A DNA stretch of 64,000 bases from Polaribacter sp. NJDZ03 (GCF_019263805.1 NZ_CP079195.1:3769001-3833000); one strand, 5' to 3'; positions 37,250 to 47,516 are shown, counted from the first letter of the stretch. Notes: a model not told the origin generated them from the letters alone. A program made the numbers and translations.

Positions 37250-38701
37250 ATGAAAAAAATAACACTGTGCTTATTGTTACTGGTAAGTATCTCTAGTTTT
37301 TCTCAGCAAGAAAAAACAATATCCATAGAAAAAAATTACAACAATTGGGTATGGAACGATGTCTATGTTGCTAAAAACAAATACATCAGTTTGGCAGTTG
37401 TGCCAGAAGCCGCCGGAAGAATTTTAGAATATAATTTAGGTGATGTTCCGTCTTTGTGGGTAAATCCAAAATTATTAGGGAAGTCTTTTGGAACTTCAGA
37501 TGAGGTGAAAATGAATGAGTGGCGAAACTTTGGAGGGTATCGATTAGTGCCTTTGCCTATCGAAAACTCATCCATCGATAAAAATGGAAATAAAAGTAAT
37601 CGTTGGCCACCTCCAGTTGTAATTGGAGATGCTCCTTATCAGGTTTCTATCGGAGAAAATTCCGAAGGAAAAAAAACGATAGAAGTAAAATCTGGAGTGC
37701 AAGAATTACCAGTTCCTTTTTATTACGGAAAAGAAAAGAAATTTTTATACCCAGATAAAATAGAAGAGAAAATTCAATATGCTAGAAGTTTGTATATAGA
37801 ACCCAATTCTAGCTTGGTGTATATCAATCATACCTTAAAAAATGTTGGAGACAAAACAATTAAAAAAGGATTGATGATTTCTAGTCAGCATGTTTCTTGG
37901 AGCGATTCAAAATTACAAGACGGACATAATTTTAGTGCTTTTATTCCTTTTTCTGAAGACTTAAAATTACCAAGTGGAGAACAATTTGAAATTTCTGCAA
38001 CACCACAACAACGCTGGAACTACATTGACAGAAATCGTTTTAAGATTGATAAAAACAATCCGGAGCACATTAAAAAATACTTTAATATAGGAGATAATTG
38101 GAAAGGAGAAGTAGCACCTGGAATTTATGAAGTTGAGTATGAATATAACACTATGGCTGGTTTACATATTATATCATCCAAATCTTGGATTTGCTATGTA
38201 AACAAAATTACAAACACCGCTTTTGTGAAAATTATGGAACCTTATGATGCGGCTAAAGAATATGACCATGGAATAAATATGGCTATTTTTTGTAGCGGTT
38301 TAGAAACGGGATATATTGAAACGGAAGTGAAAACACCTTTATATACACTTCAACCAAAAGAAAGTTTTACATATAAAGAAATACAAGGAGCTGCAAAAAT
38401 TGAAACTTCCCCTGTTTTAGATGTAAACCTTACTGGCGTTATTACTAAAAAATTACATTTTAATAAAGAAACCAAAAGTTTAGAAGGCTCTTATGGTGTT
38501 TTTATAGAAGGACAAGCTGTATTGATTCTTAAAGACAGTAATGGTAAAATTGTAGAAGAGGTAATATTAGAAGAAGTTAATCCATTAAAAGTGCTACAGC
38601 TTCGTCAAAAAATATCGGTAGATAAATCTGTAAAGGGAATCGATATTGTAGTAAGAGATTTTAAATCAGTGAACCACGTTTTAGATTCTTTAAAAATATA
38701 A
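37250..38701 (+). CDS. Secreted DUF4380-like protein (galactose-mutarotase-type beta fold)
   Basis: A 483-residue exported protein (signal peptide about 1-18, SSFSQ|Q). WVWNDVYVAKNKYISLAVVPEAAGRILEY resembles the start of DUF4380 proteins, which have a galactose mutarotase-like supersandwich. SLYIEPNSSLVYINHTLKN and later GLHIISSKSWICYVNK continue that fold, and the last ~90 residues look like a separate beta domain. The family has no established reaction; sugar epimerisation or binding is possible. It lies alone between a terminator and the promoter of the second SusC/SusD unit. Confidence 0.7.
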   Translation: MKKITLCLLLLVSISSFSQQEKTISIEKNYNNWVWNDVYVAKNKYISLAVVPEAAGRILEYNLGDVPSLWVNPKLLGKSFGTSDEVKMNEWRNFGGYRLVPLPIENSSIDKNGNKSNRWPPPVVIGDAPYQVSIGENSEGKKTIEVKSGVQELPVPFYYGKEKKFLYPDKIEEKIQYARSLYIEPNSSLVYINHTLKNVGDKTIKKGLMISSQHVSWSDSKLQDGHNFSAFIPFSEDLKLPSGEQFEISATPQQRWNYIDRNRFKIDKNNPEHIKKYFNIGDNWKGEVAPGIYEVEYEYNTMAGLHIISSKSWICYVNKITNTAFVKIMEPYDAAKEYDHGINMAIFCSGLETGYIETEVKTPLYTLQPKESFTYKEIQGAAKIETSPVLDVNLTGVITKKLHFNKETKSLEGSYGVFIEGQAVLILKDSNGKIVEEVILEEVNPLKVLQLRQKISVDKSVKGIDIVVRDFKSVNHVLDSLKI

Positions 38702-38762
38702 TTTTCAATAGTATTTTACCATTAGTATAAAATTACCTTTTATATTAATTTAGCATACATTA

Positions 38763-38829
38763 AGGATAAAATACAGTAATGATAAGATAATTGCCACATA
38801 TACATAATTCCGATTATACTGTTACTTTG
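38763..38829 (+). promoter_or_regulatory. Putative regulon operator/promoter, site 4 (upstream of SusC-2)
   Basis: GATAA starts at 38765 (in AAGGATAAAAT) and at 38786 (in TAAGATAATTG), 21 nt apart; TACTTTG lies at 38823-38829, the same 37-nt offset as in site 2. Opposed TTACC-type boxes (38716-38720 and 38733-38737) also occur upstream. A ~110-nt leader separates the promoter element from the SusC-2 start. Confidence 0.55.
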
Positions 38830-38937
38830 TAGCTGTAATTTTATGTTAAAAAAAGAAAGACTATAAATTAGCAGTTGTTTTTTACCATAAGAGATTAGAG
38901 AATCAATCAAGTTCAATTAAGTTCAAAAATTAAATAC

Positions 38938-41900
38938 ATGAAAATTTTAAATTTATTATTGAGGAAAGCCAAGGCGGGCAGTTTCTTGCTTTTACTCTTC
39001 GCGTTGTTGTGTCAGTTTAGCACTAATGCGCAATCAATTAAGGTATCTGGAACAGTTACTAGTTCAGAAGATCAGGGTCCAATTCCTGGTGTAAGTGTAA
39101 TTGTTAAGGGAACTCAAAATGGGGTTTCAACAGATTTTGATGGACTTTTCTCTATCAAAGCAAATGTTGGAGATATTTTAGAGTTTAGCTATATTGGTAT
39201 GATACAGAAAAAACTAAAGGTTAAAAATGCAACAATGAATGTTGTTTTAGATCCTTCTGTAGAAAGCTTAGAAGAAATAGTAGTAATTGGTTATGGTACA
39301 GTAAAAAAGAAAGAAATTACAGGTGCAGTTGTTCAAGTAAAAGCAGAAGATCTAGAGAGTATTGTTAGTTCAGATTTAGGAGCTGCTTTACAAGGGCAAG
39401 TATCTGGTGTAAACATTGTTTCTTCATCAGAACCAGGAGGAACATCAGAAATATTAATTAGAGGTGTTACTTCATTATCTGGAGACAATACACCTTTATA
39501 TGTTGTTGATGGAGTGATACAAGATGGAGACCCAAGAATTCCGCCGTCAGATATTGAAACTATTAACGTTTTAAAAGATGCTGCTTCAACCGCAATTTAT
39601 GGAGTTCGTGGAGCTACAGGTGTAATTTTAATTACTACTAAACAGGGTAAACCAGGTTCTTTACAAGTTAGAGTTAATGCAAGTTATGCTATACAACATA
39701 GAAGAGCAGCAGTGCCTTTAATGAATTCTGTAGAGCAAACTTATTTTGATGTTGTTCAAAATAGAAATGTAAATGGTGGTTTTGATGATCAAGTAAGTTT
39801 ACAGATTTTACAACAACCAAAAACTTTTTTAAATGAAACCAACTTAAGTGATTTAATTTTCACTAATGATGTACCAACACAAGACTATAATATAAATGTT
39901 TCTGGAGGTACAGAAGATATTACGTATAATGTTTCTACAGGATTTTTTAGTCAAGAAGGATTACAAATTAATTCAGCATATAACCGTTTTAATATTAGAG
40001 CAAGTACAGTTTACGAAAAAAATAAACTAAGAATTCAGTCTAGTGTTTCTATGAATAAAGATACTAGAGATATTCCTCAGGGAAATCTTTTATCACAATC
40101 TATTGTGTATAGACCAACTCAAAACGGACTTAATTTAGATAATTTAGATGAATTGTCTCAAGGTGGAGATGATGTAAATAGATTAGGTTGGGTTATTGAG
40201 AGTTTAAGAACAACCAATGTATATAAAACTACAAGAGCTGCAGCAACACTTAATTTAAAATATCAAGCTACAGAACATTTAAGCCTTTCTAGTAATTTAG
40301 GTTTAACATCTATAAATAGTATTGGTAAAATTTACAGACCTTATCAAGAGATTTATAATAATCAAACACCACCGGTTTTACAAAGTCAACCAGAAGATAG
40401 TTTTGTTTCTAACAGAACTCGTTTTACAACAAATACGATAGCAGATTTTGGAGCTACTTATAGCAGAGTATTTAATGAAAAACATGATGTAACACTTACA
40501 GCTTTTATAAATGGAGAAAAAAATGAAAGTGAAGCTTTTACAGCAACAAGAAATGGAGCCACTAATGATGATGTTCAGGTTTTAAATGGAGCAACTGGTA
40601 CTCAGTTTGTTTCTTCTGGAAATGATTATGAGCAAACAAGAATAGGTTTAATAGGAAGACTTCAGTATAGTTATAAAGGAAAATATATTTTAAGTTCTAG
40701 TTTACGTAGAGATGGTTCTTCTAAGTTTCCGGTAGATAATAGATGGGGTACATTTCCATCAATCGCATTAGCTTGGAATGTTTCTGATGAACCTTTCTGG
40801 GATAAATACAAAAATGCAGTTAATAACTTTAGACTTAGATTAAGTCAGGGTACTGTTGGTGTAGATAGAATTGGAGATTATTTATATTCTGCAGGTATTT
40901 CTCAAGATATAAATTACGCAACTTCTACAGGTTCTGTAAGTTTAGGAGCTACTCAAGAAAACTTTGTAAACAGAGTTTTAAAATGGGAAGAAACAACACA
41001 ACAAAACATTGGTTTCGATTTTGGGTTCTTAAGAAACAGATTAACGCTTTCAGCGGAATATTATCACTCAGATAAATCAAACATGTTATTTCCAGTTTTT
41101 ATTCCTAATTCAGCAGGTGGTGGTAACAATGCAACTGTAGTTTTAAATGTTGGAGATATGGTTAATTCTGGATTAGAATTAGCGTTAGGTTTTAGAGGGA
41201 ATATTGGTAATGTTAGATATAGAATGAATGGTACATTCTCTACAAATCAGAATGAAGTTACAAAAATTAGTGGAGATACTAAATTCCAATTAACTACAGA
41301 TAGTGGTTTAGTAGGTAGAGCACCACAACAATCTAGAGTTACTGCATTGGCAGTTGGTCGTGAGGCAGCAGCTTTTTTCTTATGGAGAACAGACGGAATT
41401 TTAGATACAGAAGTAAAACTTGCAGAATACCAAAACAATATTGATAGAAATGCAAGAATGGGAGATACGAAGTTTATAGATCAAAATAATGATGGTGTTT
41501 TAGATGAATCAGACAGGGTTTATAGTGGTAGTGGATTACCAGAATATGAATTAGGATATACTTTTAACGCAAACTATAAAAATTGGGATTTTTCAATGAA
41601 CTGGTATGCTGCATTAGGGCAAGAGATAATGAATGGTTTTGATGCTTGGGCATATGGTTTTGGTAGACATAAAGATCAAATTTATCAATGGTCTCCACAA
41701 AATCAAAACTCTACAGTACCAACTTATAGAAACGATGTTACAAGACATAACAACTATTTAGGGTATAGTGATCTTTGGTTAGAAAATGGTTCTTATTTAA
41801 GATTAAGACAAGTTTCTATGGGATATAGTTTTCCTAAAAATACCTTAGACAAAATGGGACTTAGCAGATTGCGTTTTTATGTAAGAGCTCAAAACCCATT

Positions 41901-42024
41901 AACTATTACTAAATACTCTGGTTACAATCCAGAAGTAGGTGGGGGAATACAAGCAAGAGGTTTAGATAAAAATACTGGACCAATATCCTCACAATATATG
42001 TTAGGAGTAAACATTAATTTTTAA
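38938..42024 (+). CDS. SusC-like TonB-dependent outer-membrane transporter (SusC-2)
   Basis: A 1028-residue SusC protein with a signal peptide (about 1-31, TNAQ|S), a carboxypeptidase-regulatory-like domain (VSGTVTSSEDQGPIPGVSV to FDGLFSIKA), TonB-box-like EEIVVIGYGTVKKKEITGAV, a plug (LIRGVTSLSGDNTPLYVVDGVI, TAIYGVRGATGVILITT) and a barrel ending in VNINF. It leads a four-gene unit: SusC-2, SusD-2, a large surface lipoprotein and a small lipoprotein. Only moderately similar to SusC-1, so the two systems probably import different oligosaccharides. Confidence 0.96.
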   Translation: MKILNLLLRKAKAGSFLLLLFALLCQFSTNAQSIKVSGTVTSSEDQGPIPGVSVIVKGTQNGVSTDFDGLFSIKANVGDILEFSYIGMIQKKLKVKNATMNVVLDPSVESLEEIVVIGYGTVKKKEITGAVVQVKAEDLESIVSSDLGAALQGQVSGVNIVSSSEPGGTSEILIRGVTSLSGDNTPLYVVDGVIQDGDPRIPPSDIETINVLKDAASTAIYGVRGATGVILITTKQGKPGSLQVRVNASYAIQHRRAAVPLMNSVEQTYFDVVQNRNVNGGFDDQVSLQILQQPKTFLNETNLSDLIFTNDVPTQDYNINVSGGTEDITYNVSTGFFSQEGLQINSAYNRFNIRASTVYEKNKLRIQSSVSMNKDTRDIPQGNLLSQSIVYRPTQNGLNLDNLDELSQGGDDVNRLGWVIESLRTTNVYKTTRAAATLNLKYQATEHLSLSSNLGLTSINSIGKIYRPYQEIYNNQTPPVLQSQPEDSFVSNRTRFTTNTIADFGATYSRVFNEKHDVTLTAFINGEKNESEAFTATRNGATNDDVQVLNGATGTQFVSSGNDYEQTRIGLIGRLQYSYKGKYILSSSLRRDGSSKFPVDNRWGTFPSIALAWNVSDEPFWDKYKNAVNNFRLRLSQGTVGVDRIGDYLYSAGISQDINYATSTGSVSLGATQENFVNRVLKWEETTQQNIGFDFGFLRNRLTLSAEYYHSDKSNMLFPVFIPNSAGGGNNATVVLNVGDMVNSGLELALGFRGNIGNVRYRMNGTFSTNQNEVTKISGDTKFQLTTDSGLVGRAPQQSRVTALAVGREAAAFFLWRTDGILDTEVKLAEYQNNIDRNARMGDTKFIDQNNDGVLDESDRVYSGSGLPEYELGYTFNANYKNWDFSMNWYAALGQEIMNGFDAWAYGFGRHKDQIYQWSPQNQNSTVPTYRNDVTRHNNYLGYSDLWLENGSYLRLRQVSMGYSFPKNTLDKMGLSRLRFYVRAQNPLTITKYSGYNPEVGGGIQARGLDKNTGPISSQYMLGVNINF

Positions 42025-42045
42025 TTTAATATAAACTTATTTGTG

Positions 42046-43830
42046 ATGAAACAATTAATTTTTAAATATTTTATATTCATTTTTACTTTAGGAGTGTTAA
42101 GCTCTTGTGATGCAGATGAATTTTTAGAACAAAAGAACCCAAACTTAATATCTACAGATAATTATTGGAGAAATTTAGCGGAAACTCAAACAGGTTTAAA
42201 TGCTGTTTATCAAACGTTACATAAGCCAGCAATTTTAAATAAGTTTGAAGAAATGTTACGTTCAGATATGGGGTATCCTGGTTATGGACGCCCAAATCCA
42301 GACAATACAGAAGATTTCTATTTACATTTATATAATGGAAGTAGTTTGGCAATTTTAAACAAATGGCAAGATTCTTATTTAGGTATTTTTAGAGCAAACC
42401 AAGTAATAGAAGCTTTAAATAATATAAAAGAAACAGCAACAGATGAAGCAAATTGGACTTCGCAAATGGCACAAGCACGATTCTTTAGAGGTTTATTTCA
42501 CTTTTATTTATATACCTCTTTTAATGATGGAAGTATTATAATTAGAGATGCGGTACCTGCTACCAATGAAGATTTTTCAAAAGCATTATCTCCTGCGTCG
42601 GATGTAATTAGTTTTGTTAGAGAAGATTTAGAATATGCGTATGCTAACTTGTATAAAAATGGAGAATACCCAGACAATGATTTGGCTAAAGTTACTTCTG
42701 GTGCAGCTGCAACAATTTTAGGGACTAGCTATTTATACGAATTAGACTATAGTAAAGCAATGGTTTATTTTGATGATGTAATTAATAATCATGGTTATTC
42801 TTTAGAAACAGATTTAACGAAGTTGTTTACAACTGCTGGTGAATTTAATAGAGAATCTATTTTAGAAATTAATTTTTCTGAACAAAACACAAGATTAGAT
42901 TTACCACCTTGGGATGGAGATTCAGGTACAAACTGGATAAACGTTCGTACAGCACAAACACGTTCTGCAACTGGACCAGCATGGATTGTAAATGCATACA
43001 AAACAGAACCTATGGATCCTTTAGATTCTAGAAATTACTATACAGATCCTAATACATCTGAAGTTAGTTTAAGAAGCGTACCATTAAGAAACTCTTCTAT
43101 GATGGCTGTTGTAGATGACAATGAAACAACGTATTACTTAACAGGAACTACCAGTGAATACGGTAGATTTGGAGGAGCCAATTGGGGCTTCGGTTGGTGG
43201 AAAAAGTACACCAATGATGATATTGTTTCTACAGAAAGTCAACTTCCTGGTGGACAAGCATATTCTACTAAAAATGTAACTCTTAATAGATTGGCAGATG
43301 TTTTATTAATGCAAGCAGAATGTAAAATAAAAACAGGTGATGTAGAAGGAGCAATCAAATTAATAAACCAGATTAGAAAAAGATGGGGATTGGTGCTTTT
43401 AGGAAGACCAAATGGAGATACTACTCGTACGTATGACAAAGAAGATACTGATGCAGAATATACAGCAGATGAATTGATGCAACGTTTAATGAGAGTTGAA
43501 AAACCTTTAGAAATGGGAGTAGAAGGTCATAATATAAGATTTTTAGATTTCCAAAGATGGAAAAAATCTGATAACTATGGTTTTAAAGACCGATTAAAAG
43601 AATTGTCTGAAGAAGTATATTACGGAGTAGACTTTTCATATACAAAAAGAAGTAACAACCAAACGGTTGATAGAGGGAATTTTCCTCAATTAGTAAACCA
43701 ATTACCTTCAGGAACTTTTACTACCGTAGATTATGAATATGATACACCATATTTAAATTATGATGAATCTAAAAATGGTACGTATCCTATTCCTTTTGCA
43801 GAGGTAAATTCTAACCCAAACATAAATTAA
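42046..43830 (+). CDS. SusD/RagB-family glycan-binding lipoprotein (SusD-2)
   Basis: Partner of SusC-2, 594 residues from the ATG at 42046 (a GTG 3 nt upstream is also in frame). Lipobox LSSC gives lipidated Cys21, followed by DADEF. AQARFFRGLFHFYLYTSF and RVEKPLEMGVEGHNIRFLDFQRW are the family's N- and C-terminal signatures. It is Trp-rich around residues 285-390 (LPPWDGDSGTNW, GANWGFGWWKKYT), a region likely to face the sugar. Confidence 0.95.
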   Translation: MKQLIFKYFIFIFTLGVLSSCDADEFLEQKNPNLISTDNYWRNLAETQTGLNAVYQTLHKPAILNKFEEMLRSDMGYPGYGRPNPDNTEDFYLHLYNGSSLAILNKWQDSYLGIFRANQVIEALNNIKETATDEANWTSQMAQARFFRGLFHFYLYTSFNDGSIIIRDAVPATNEDFSKALSPASDVISFVREDLEYAYANLYKNGEYPDNDLAKVTSGAAATILGTSYLYELDYSKAMVYFDDVINNHGYSLETDLTKLFTTAGEFNRESILEINFSEQNTRLDLPPWDGDSGTNWINVRTAQTRSATGPAWIVNAYKTEPMDPLDSRNYYTDPNTSEVSLRSVPLRNSSMMAVVDDNETTYYLTGTTSEYGRFGGANWGFGWWKKYTNDDIVSTESQLPGGQAYSTKNVTLNRLADVLLMQAECKIKTGDVEGAIKLINQIRKRWGLVLLGRPNGDTTRTYDKEDTDAEYTADELMQRLMRVEKPLEMGVEGHNIRFLDFQRWKKSDNYGFKDRLKELSEEVYYGVDFSYTKRSNNQTVDRGNFPQLVNQLPSGTFTTVDYEYDTPYLNYDESKNGTYPIPFAEVNSNPNIN

Positions 43831-43840
43831 AAGATATATC

Positions 43841-45622
43841 ATGAAAAATATAAAAAAATATATACTTTTCTTCAGTTTACTGGCCTTGCTAAGTTGTGAA
43901 GAAGATTCTTATAAAGGGTACACAGCACCAGATGATTTGTCTGATGTTTCATGGCTTATTGGTTTAGATCCAAATAGACCAAATATAGATGCAAAGTTTA
44001 AAGTAAACATAGATACTTATATTTCTTTCTTCGATTTATCTCAAGGAGCTACAAGTCACGAATGGATTTTAGAGGATGGAGATCATTTTCTAAAAGATGG
44101 TTTCACTTCTAGTGATACCTTATCAAAATTTATTAATGAAGACGTTGGTTTGTCTAGTTCAGAAAGTAAGGCACATGTTTTATTTGGTAAAAGTGGTTTA
44201 ACTAAAATTAGATTACGAAATAAATTTACTGAGGAAGTAACTCCTAATGTTTCGGAGGATAGAGCAGCATACGTTATAGCAAATTCATCAACAGAAGGTG
44301 ATGAACATGTAATGGACGTAGAGTTTTTGTTTGATGTTTATGCAAATATTTTACCTGCTTTTTCAGTTTTAAAAGACGGTGCAGAAGTATTAAATGTTAC
44401 AGAAACGGATATTCCTGATATTAAAGATGAAAGTACTTGGCCAGTTATAGAAGTAGAGGCAGCAACCGGATTAACTTTTGTAGATAAATCTACTACCGGT
44501 AGACCTAACAGAGTAACGTGGTTAATTCCAGATGGAGTACCTAGTCAGGCAGGTACTTTGGCAGAATTATCTCAAGATGTAAAGTTTTACAAATTGGGTA
44601 CCTATAATGCAGGAACCATAAGATCTTTAAGACAAGTACAAACTGTAGACGGAGTAGAAGATAATGCACCAGTTGCTTCTGCTGAAAAAATTATACCATT
44701 AAAAGTTAAGGTGATTCAGTCTTCACAACCTTTTGTTTTTGACAAAGCATTAACAGAAAATGAAAATGAAGTAATAGAGTTTAGAGTTACTGGAGAGTTA
44801 AAAGCATTTTCTGGAGAAGAAGCTAATTTTACTGTGAATGTAAAAAACGCTGCTAAAGGATTAGATGAAGATTTCACTGTGCAAACAGCTAGAGTAAAAG
44901 AAGGTAATGCCACTTTTATTGAGTTAATATTATCCGCGCCTATTTATAATTCTGATGTAATTACGGTTTCTTATAATGGTACAACTATTCTTTCAGCAGA
45001 CGAAAGAGTGTTAGCTCCTTTTGCAAATCAAAAAGTACAAATGCATTTTGATAACAATGTTTTACCATCAAATTCTTGGGGTAGTTTTGAGCCTGAAGGA
45101 GGTGGTGTAAATAATGCTTTTGCAACAGGTAAGTTTTTTATTCCTGGAGGAAATGGGAATGGTCAGTTTGGATCTGGAGAAGAAATTTGGGCACGTAGCA
45201 CAGATCAAGCTTACGCAGGTGGTGCTAGTATGAGATATAAACTGCCAAATGTTGCTATACCTACTGTAAATCTTTTTGGTTTTGGTTTAGCAGATGGTCC
45301 AAATGGTATGCCAGCAGGAACTTACCAAGTGTCTTATTGGGTGTATGTAGAGCCTGGTACAACCTTAACTACTTTTAGAATGGAATTTGGTAATCCTGTT
45401 TTAGATTATTTACATTTTGATATTTCAAGTATCGAAAAAGGTAAATGGGTACGTGTTTTTGCAGATGCACCTGCTGTTATTCCGGCAGATTTAACAAGCA
45501 GTGATGCAAAAAGAAGAACTACATTAAGAGTTTTAGCAGAAGATAATGTTGGAATTACTACTGCAGAACAGTTGATGTATTTAGATGAGTTAACACTTAT
45601 TAAATTAGAAGATAGACCATAA
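43841..45622 (+). CDS. PUL surface glycan-binding lipoprotein (SusE/F-position) with C-terminal CBM-like domain
   Basis: A 593-residue lipoprotein (LLSC, Cys19, then EEDS) in the position of a SusE/F or SGBP gene, 11 nt after SusD-2. It appears modular: two PKD/Ig-like beta domains (about 30-160, with DTYISFFDLSQGATSHEWIL, and 165-290), a third Ig-like domain (about 295-395), and a C-terminal domain (about 400-590; MHFDNNVLPSNSWGSFEPEGG, WARSTDQAYAGGASMRY, YQVSYWVYVEPG) that resembles a carbohydrate-binding beta-sandwich. Expected to hold polysaccharide at the surface for SusC-2/D-2. Confidence 0.8.
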   Translation: MKNIKKYILFFSLLALLSCEEDSYKGYTAPDDLSDVSWLIGLDPNRPNIDAKFKVNIDTYISFFDLSQGATSHEWILEDGDHFLKDGFTSSDTLSKFINEDVGLSSSESKAHVLFGKSGLTKIRLRNKFTEEVTPNVSEDRAAYVIANSSTEGDEHVMDVEFLFDVYANILPAFSVLKDGAEVLNVTETDIPDIKDESTWPVIEVEAATGLTFVDKSTTGRPNRVTWLIPDGVPSQAGTLAELSQDVKFYKLGTYNAGTIRSLRQVQTVDGVEDNAPVASAEKIIPLKVKVIQSSQPFVFDKALTENENEVIEFRVTGELKAFSGEEANFTVNVKNAAKGLDEDFTVQTARVKEGNATFIELILSAPIYNSDVITVSYNGTTILSADERVLAPFANQKVQMHFDNNVLPSNSWGSFEPEGGGVNNAFATGKFFIPGGNGNGQFGSGEEIWARSTDQAYAGGASMRYKLPNVAIPTVNLFGFGLADGPNGMPAGTYQVSYWVYVEPGTTLTTFRMEFGNPVLDYLHFDISSIEKGKWVRVFADAPAVIPADLTSSDAKRRTTLRVLAEDNVGITTAEQLMYLDELTLIKLEDRP

Positions 45623-45637
45623 TTTAAATTAGAAATA

Positions 45638-46042
45638 ATGATGAAAAATATAATAAAATATATTGCCGTTTTTGCAATCGTTTTGGCATTCACTTCTTGT
45701 GATGAAGAAAGCAATTTTGAAGAGTCTACGACAGCTTTAACACCAGTATTTACCATTACAGACATTACAGGTAATAATGCCGCTTTTAAAATTAATATAT
45801 ACAAAGAAGTTAGTGTAATTGTAGAATATTCTACAGAAGTAAATTTAGAATCTTATACATCTTCTGGTTTTGCCGATTCTTCTACTGATACTAATTTTGA
45901 AGTAGAAGTAAATAAGTTAGAGGGTGAAGCAACTGTAAATTATGTTTTATCTGCAGATAAAACAACAGGAGCAGGAACGTTAACTGTAGACGGAACGACT
46001 ATTTTTAATGTAAAAGTTTCTGAAGAAGAAGTTTATAATTAA
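45638..46042 (+). CDS. Small lipoprotein, last gene of the SusC-2 unit
   Basis: A 134-residue lipoprotein (FTSC, Cys21; start ATG at 45638 or 45641) followed by acidic residues (DEESNFEES) and about 100 residues of Thr/Ser/Val-rich beta sequence. I do not recognise a family. It lies 15 nt after the glycan-binding protein and is closed by a strong terminator, so it is co-expressed with SusC-2/D-2. A minor binding subunit is possible. Confidence 0.75.
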   Translation: MMKNIIKYIAVFAIVLAFTSCDEESNFEESTTALTPVFTITDITGNNAAFKINIYKEVSVIVEYSTEVNLESYTSSGFADSSTDTNFEVEVNKLEGEATVNYVLSADKTTGAGTLTVDGTTIFNVKVSEEEVYN

Positions 46043-46064
46043 TATTATTTTTTAACTTAATAAG

Positions 46065-46094
46065 AAAGGCTACAGATATCTGTAGCCTTTTTTT
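46065..46094 (+). terminator. Intrinsic terminator of the SusC-2 unit
   Basis: AAAGGCTACAGAT and ATCTGTAGCCTTT form a perfect, loopless 13-bp palindrome followed by TTTT. Confidence 0.85.
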
Positions 46095-46182
46095 GTTTTA
46101 ACTAAATTATGTTTTTTATTTATCTAAATGATATAAAAGTTATCTTACAAGTATTAAAAATAATTTTTTAAACTTTCTTTAT

Positions 46183-46270
46183 TTACCTTTTAAGTAGGAA
46201 TTAAAAGGTAATATATGATTTGTTTTAGATAAAAATGAAGCCTACCAAAAACAGCTTATTATTTACTTTT
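46183..46270 (+). promoter_or_regulatory. Putative operator/promoter, site 5 (with an extra inverted repeat)
   Basis: GGTAA starts at 46207 and GATAA at 46228 (21 nt apart), with TACTTTT at 46264-46270. The GGTAA copy is also the right arm of a perfect 11-bp inverted repeat: TTACCTTTTAA at 46183-46193 and TTAAAAGGTAA at 46201-46211, spacer 7 nt. It precedes the acid-sugar catabolic operon. Confidence 0.5.
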
Positions 46271-46335
46271 AACATCTAGCATAATTACAGATTTGTAATT
46301 TATAATTGCTAAAGAGTCAACTAAATAACTAAACA

Positions 46336-47508
46336 ATGACAATAGAAAAAATAGAAGCGTTTGTTCTTAAAGATACTTTATCTAAAAGTTTTTTCTTTTC
46401 ACAATGGGAATATGCAGAACGTTGTATCTGTGTTGTTAAAGTAACAGCCTCTAACGGTCAACACGGTTGGGGAGAGGCTTATGGTCCTGCTACAATGGTA
46501 GAAGCAGGTATAAAATTATTAGAATCAACTGTGCTAGGAGAAAATCCTTTAGAAAATGAAGTAATTTGGAACAAAATGTACCGGAAGACGTTAGATTTTT
46601 CTAGAAGAGGTGTTTATATGGCGTCAGTTAGTGCTATAGATATTGCTATCTGGGATTTAAAAGGTAAAATTTTAGGATTACCAGTTTCAACCTTATTAGG
46701 TGGTGCTCATAGAAGGAAGATACAACCTTATGCAACAGGTTTATACTTTACAAATCACAATAATTTTTCTGAAGGTTTTGTAGAAGAAGCTAAATTATAC
46801 GTTTCTCAAGGTTTTAAAGCCATGAAAATGAAAGTAGGTTTGGGTATTAAAGAAGATGTTGCTAACGTAAAACTTATTCGAGAAACTATTGGACCGGATA
46901 TAGATTTAATGGTAGATTCTAATCATGCGTATACTTTTAGAGAAGCTGTAGAATTATCAAAAAAAATAGAGAAATACAATATCAAATGGTTTGAAGAACC
47001 TATATCACCTGAGTTTTATGAACAATATAGGGAGTTAAGAGAAAAAACTACTATTCCTATTGCTGGTGGTGAATGTGAGTATTTACGTTTTGGATTTAAT
47101 GAATTAATCAAAAATAAATCTGTAGATATTTTACAACCAGATGTTTGTGCAAGTGGAGGTTTAACAGAAGCAAAAAGAATTGCTGCTTTGGCAAGTACGA
47201 ATGGTATCGATTTAATACCACATACTTGGGGAACTTCTATTGGTTTACATGTTGGTTTGCATTTTATAGCGAACTTAGAGGCGATTCCTGGGAGAATGTA
47301 TCAAGCAGATTACTTAATAGAGTTTGATCAAACAGAAAACGGATTAAGAGACAACTTAACATTTCCTAAATTAGAAATGAAAGATGGTATGTTAGAAGTA
47401 CCAAATAGACCCGGTTTAGGGATTGATGTAGATGAAGATGTTTTACGTAAGTATTGTATCAGTAGTACTACCAATGAAATAGAAGTTGAAAAATTATTAA
47501 ATAAATAA
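46336..47508 (+). CDS. Enolase-superfamily enzyme, mandelate racemase/cycloisomerase type
   Basis: A cytoplasmic 390-residue enzyme with the mandelate racemase layout: K164-M-K166 (KxK general base), metal ligands Asp194 (VDSNHAY), Glu220 (FEEP) and Glu246 (GGECEY), and His296 (IPHTWG). Unlike the dehydratase at 6.6 kb it has KxK instead of DxH at the base position. Followed at 8 nt by an aldehyde dehydrogenase and then an aldolase, it fits either a 3,6-anhydrogalactonate cycloisomerase (anhydro-sugar to acid to 2-keto-3-deoxygalactonate) or a sugar-acid dehydratase of a fuconate-type pathway. The substrate is inferred from context only. Confidence 0.85.
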   Translation: MTIEKIEAFVLKDTLSKSFFFSQWEYAERCICVVKVTASNGQHGWGEAYGPATMVEAGIKLLESTVLGENPLENEVIWNKMYRKTLDFSRRGVYMASVSAIDIAIWDLKGKILGLPVSTLLGGAHRRKIQPYATGLYFTNHNNFSEGFVEEAKLYVSQGFKAMKMKVGLGIKEDVANVKLIRETIGPDIDLMVDSNHAYTFREAVELSKKIEKYNIKWFEEPISPEFYEQYRELREKTTIPIAGGECEYLRFGFNELIKNKSVDILQPDVCASGGLTEAKRIAALASTNGIDLIPHTWGTSIGLHVGLHFIANLEAIPGRMYQADYLIEFDQTENGLRDNLTFPKLEMKDGMLEVPNRPGLGIDVDEDVLRKYCISSTTNEIEVEKLLNK

Positions 47509-47516
47509 ACAAGCAT

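Noticed and set aside
38710..38737. TTACC boxes as an additional minus-strand operator
   Set aside because: The two CC pairs are 17 nt apart, not 21, and no minus-strand gene starts nearby; the forward GATAA pair at 38765/38786 is the better match.
45406..45804. 132-codon minus-strand open frame
   Set aside because: It overlaps the SusC-2 unit lipoproteins in antisense, has no recognisable domain and follows the codon pattern of the plus-strand genes.
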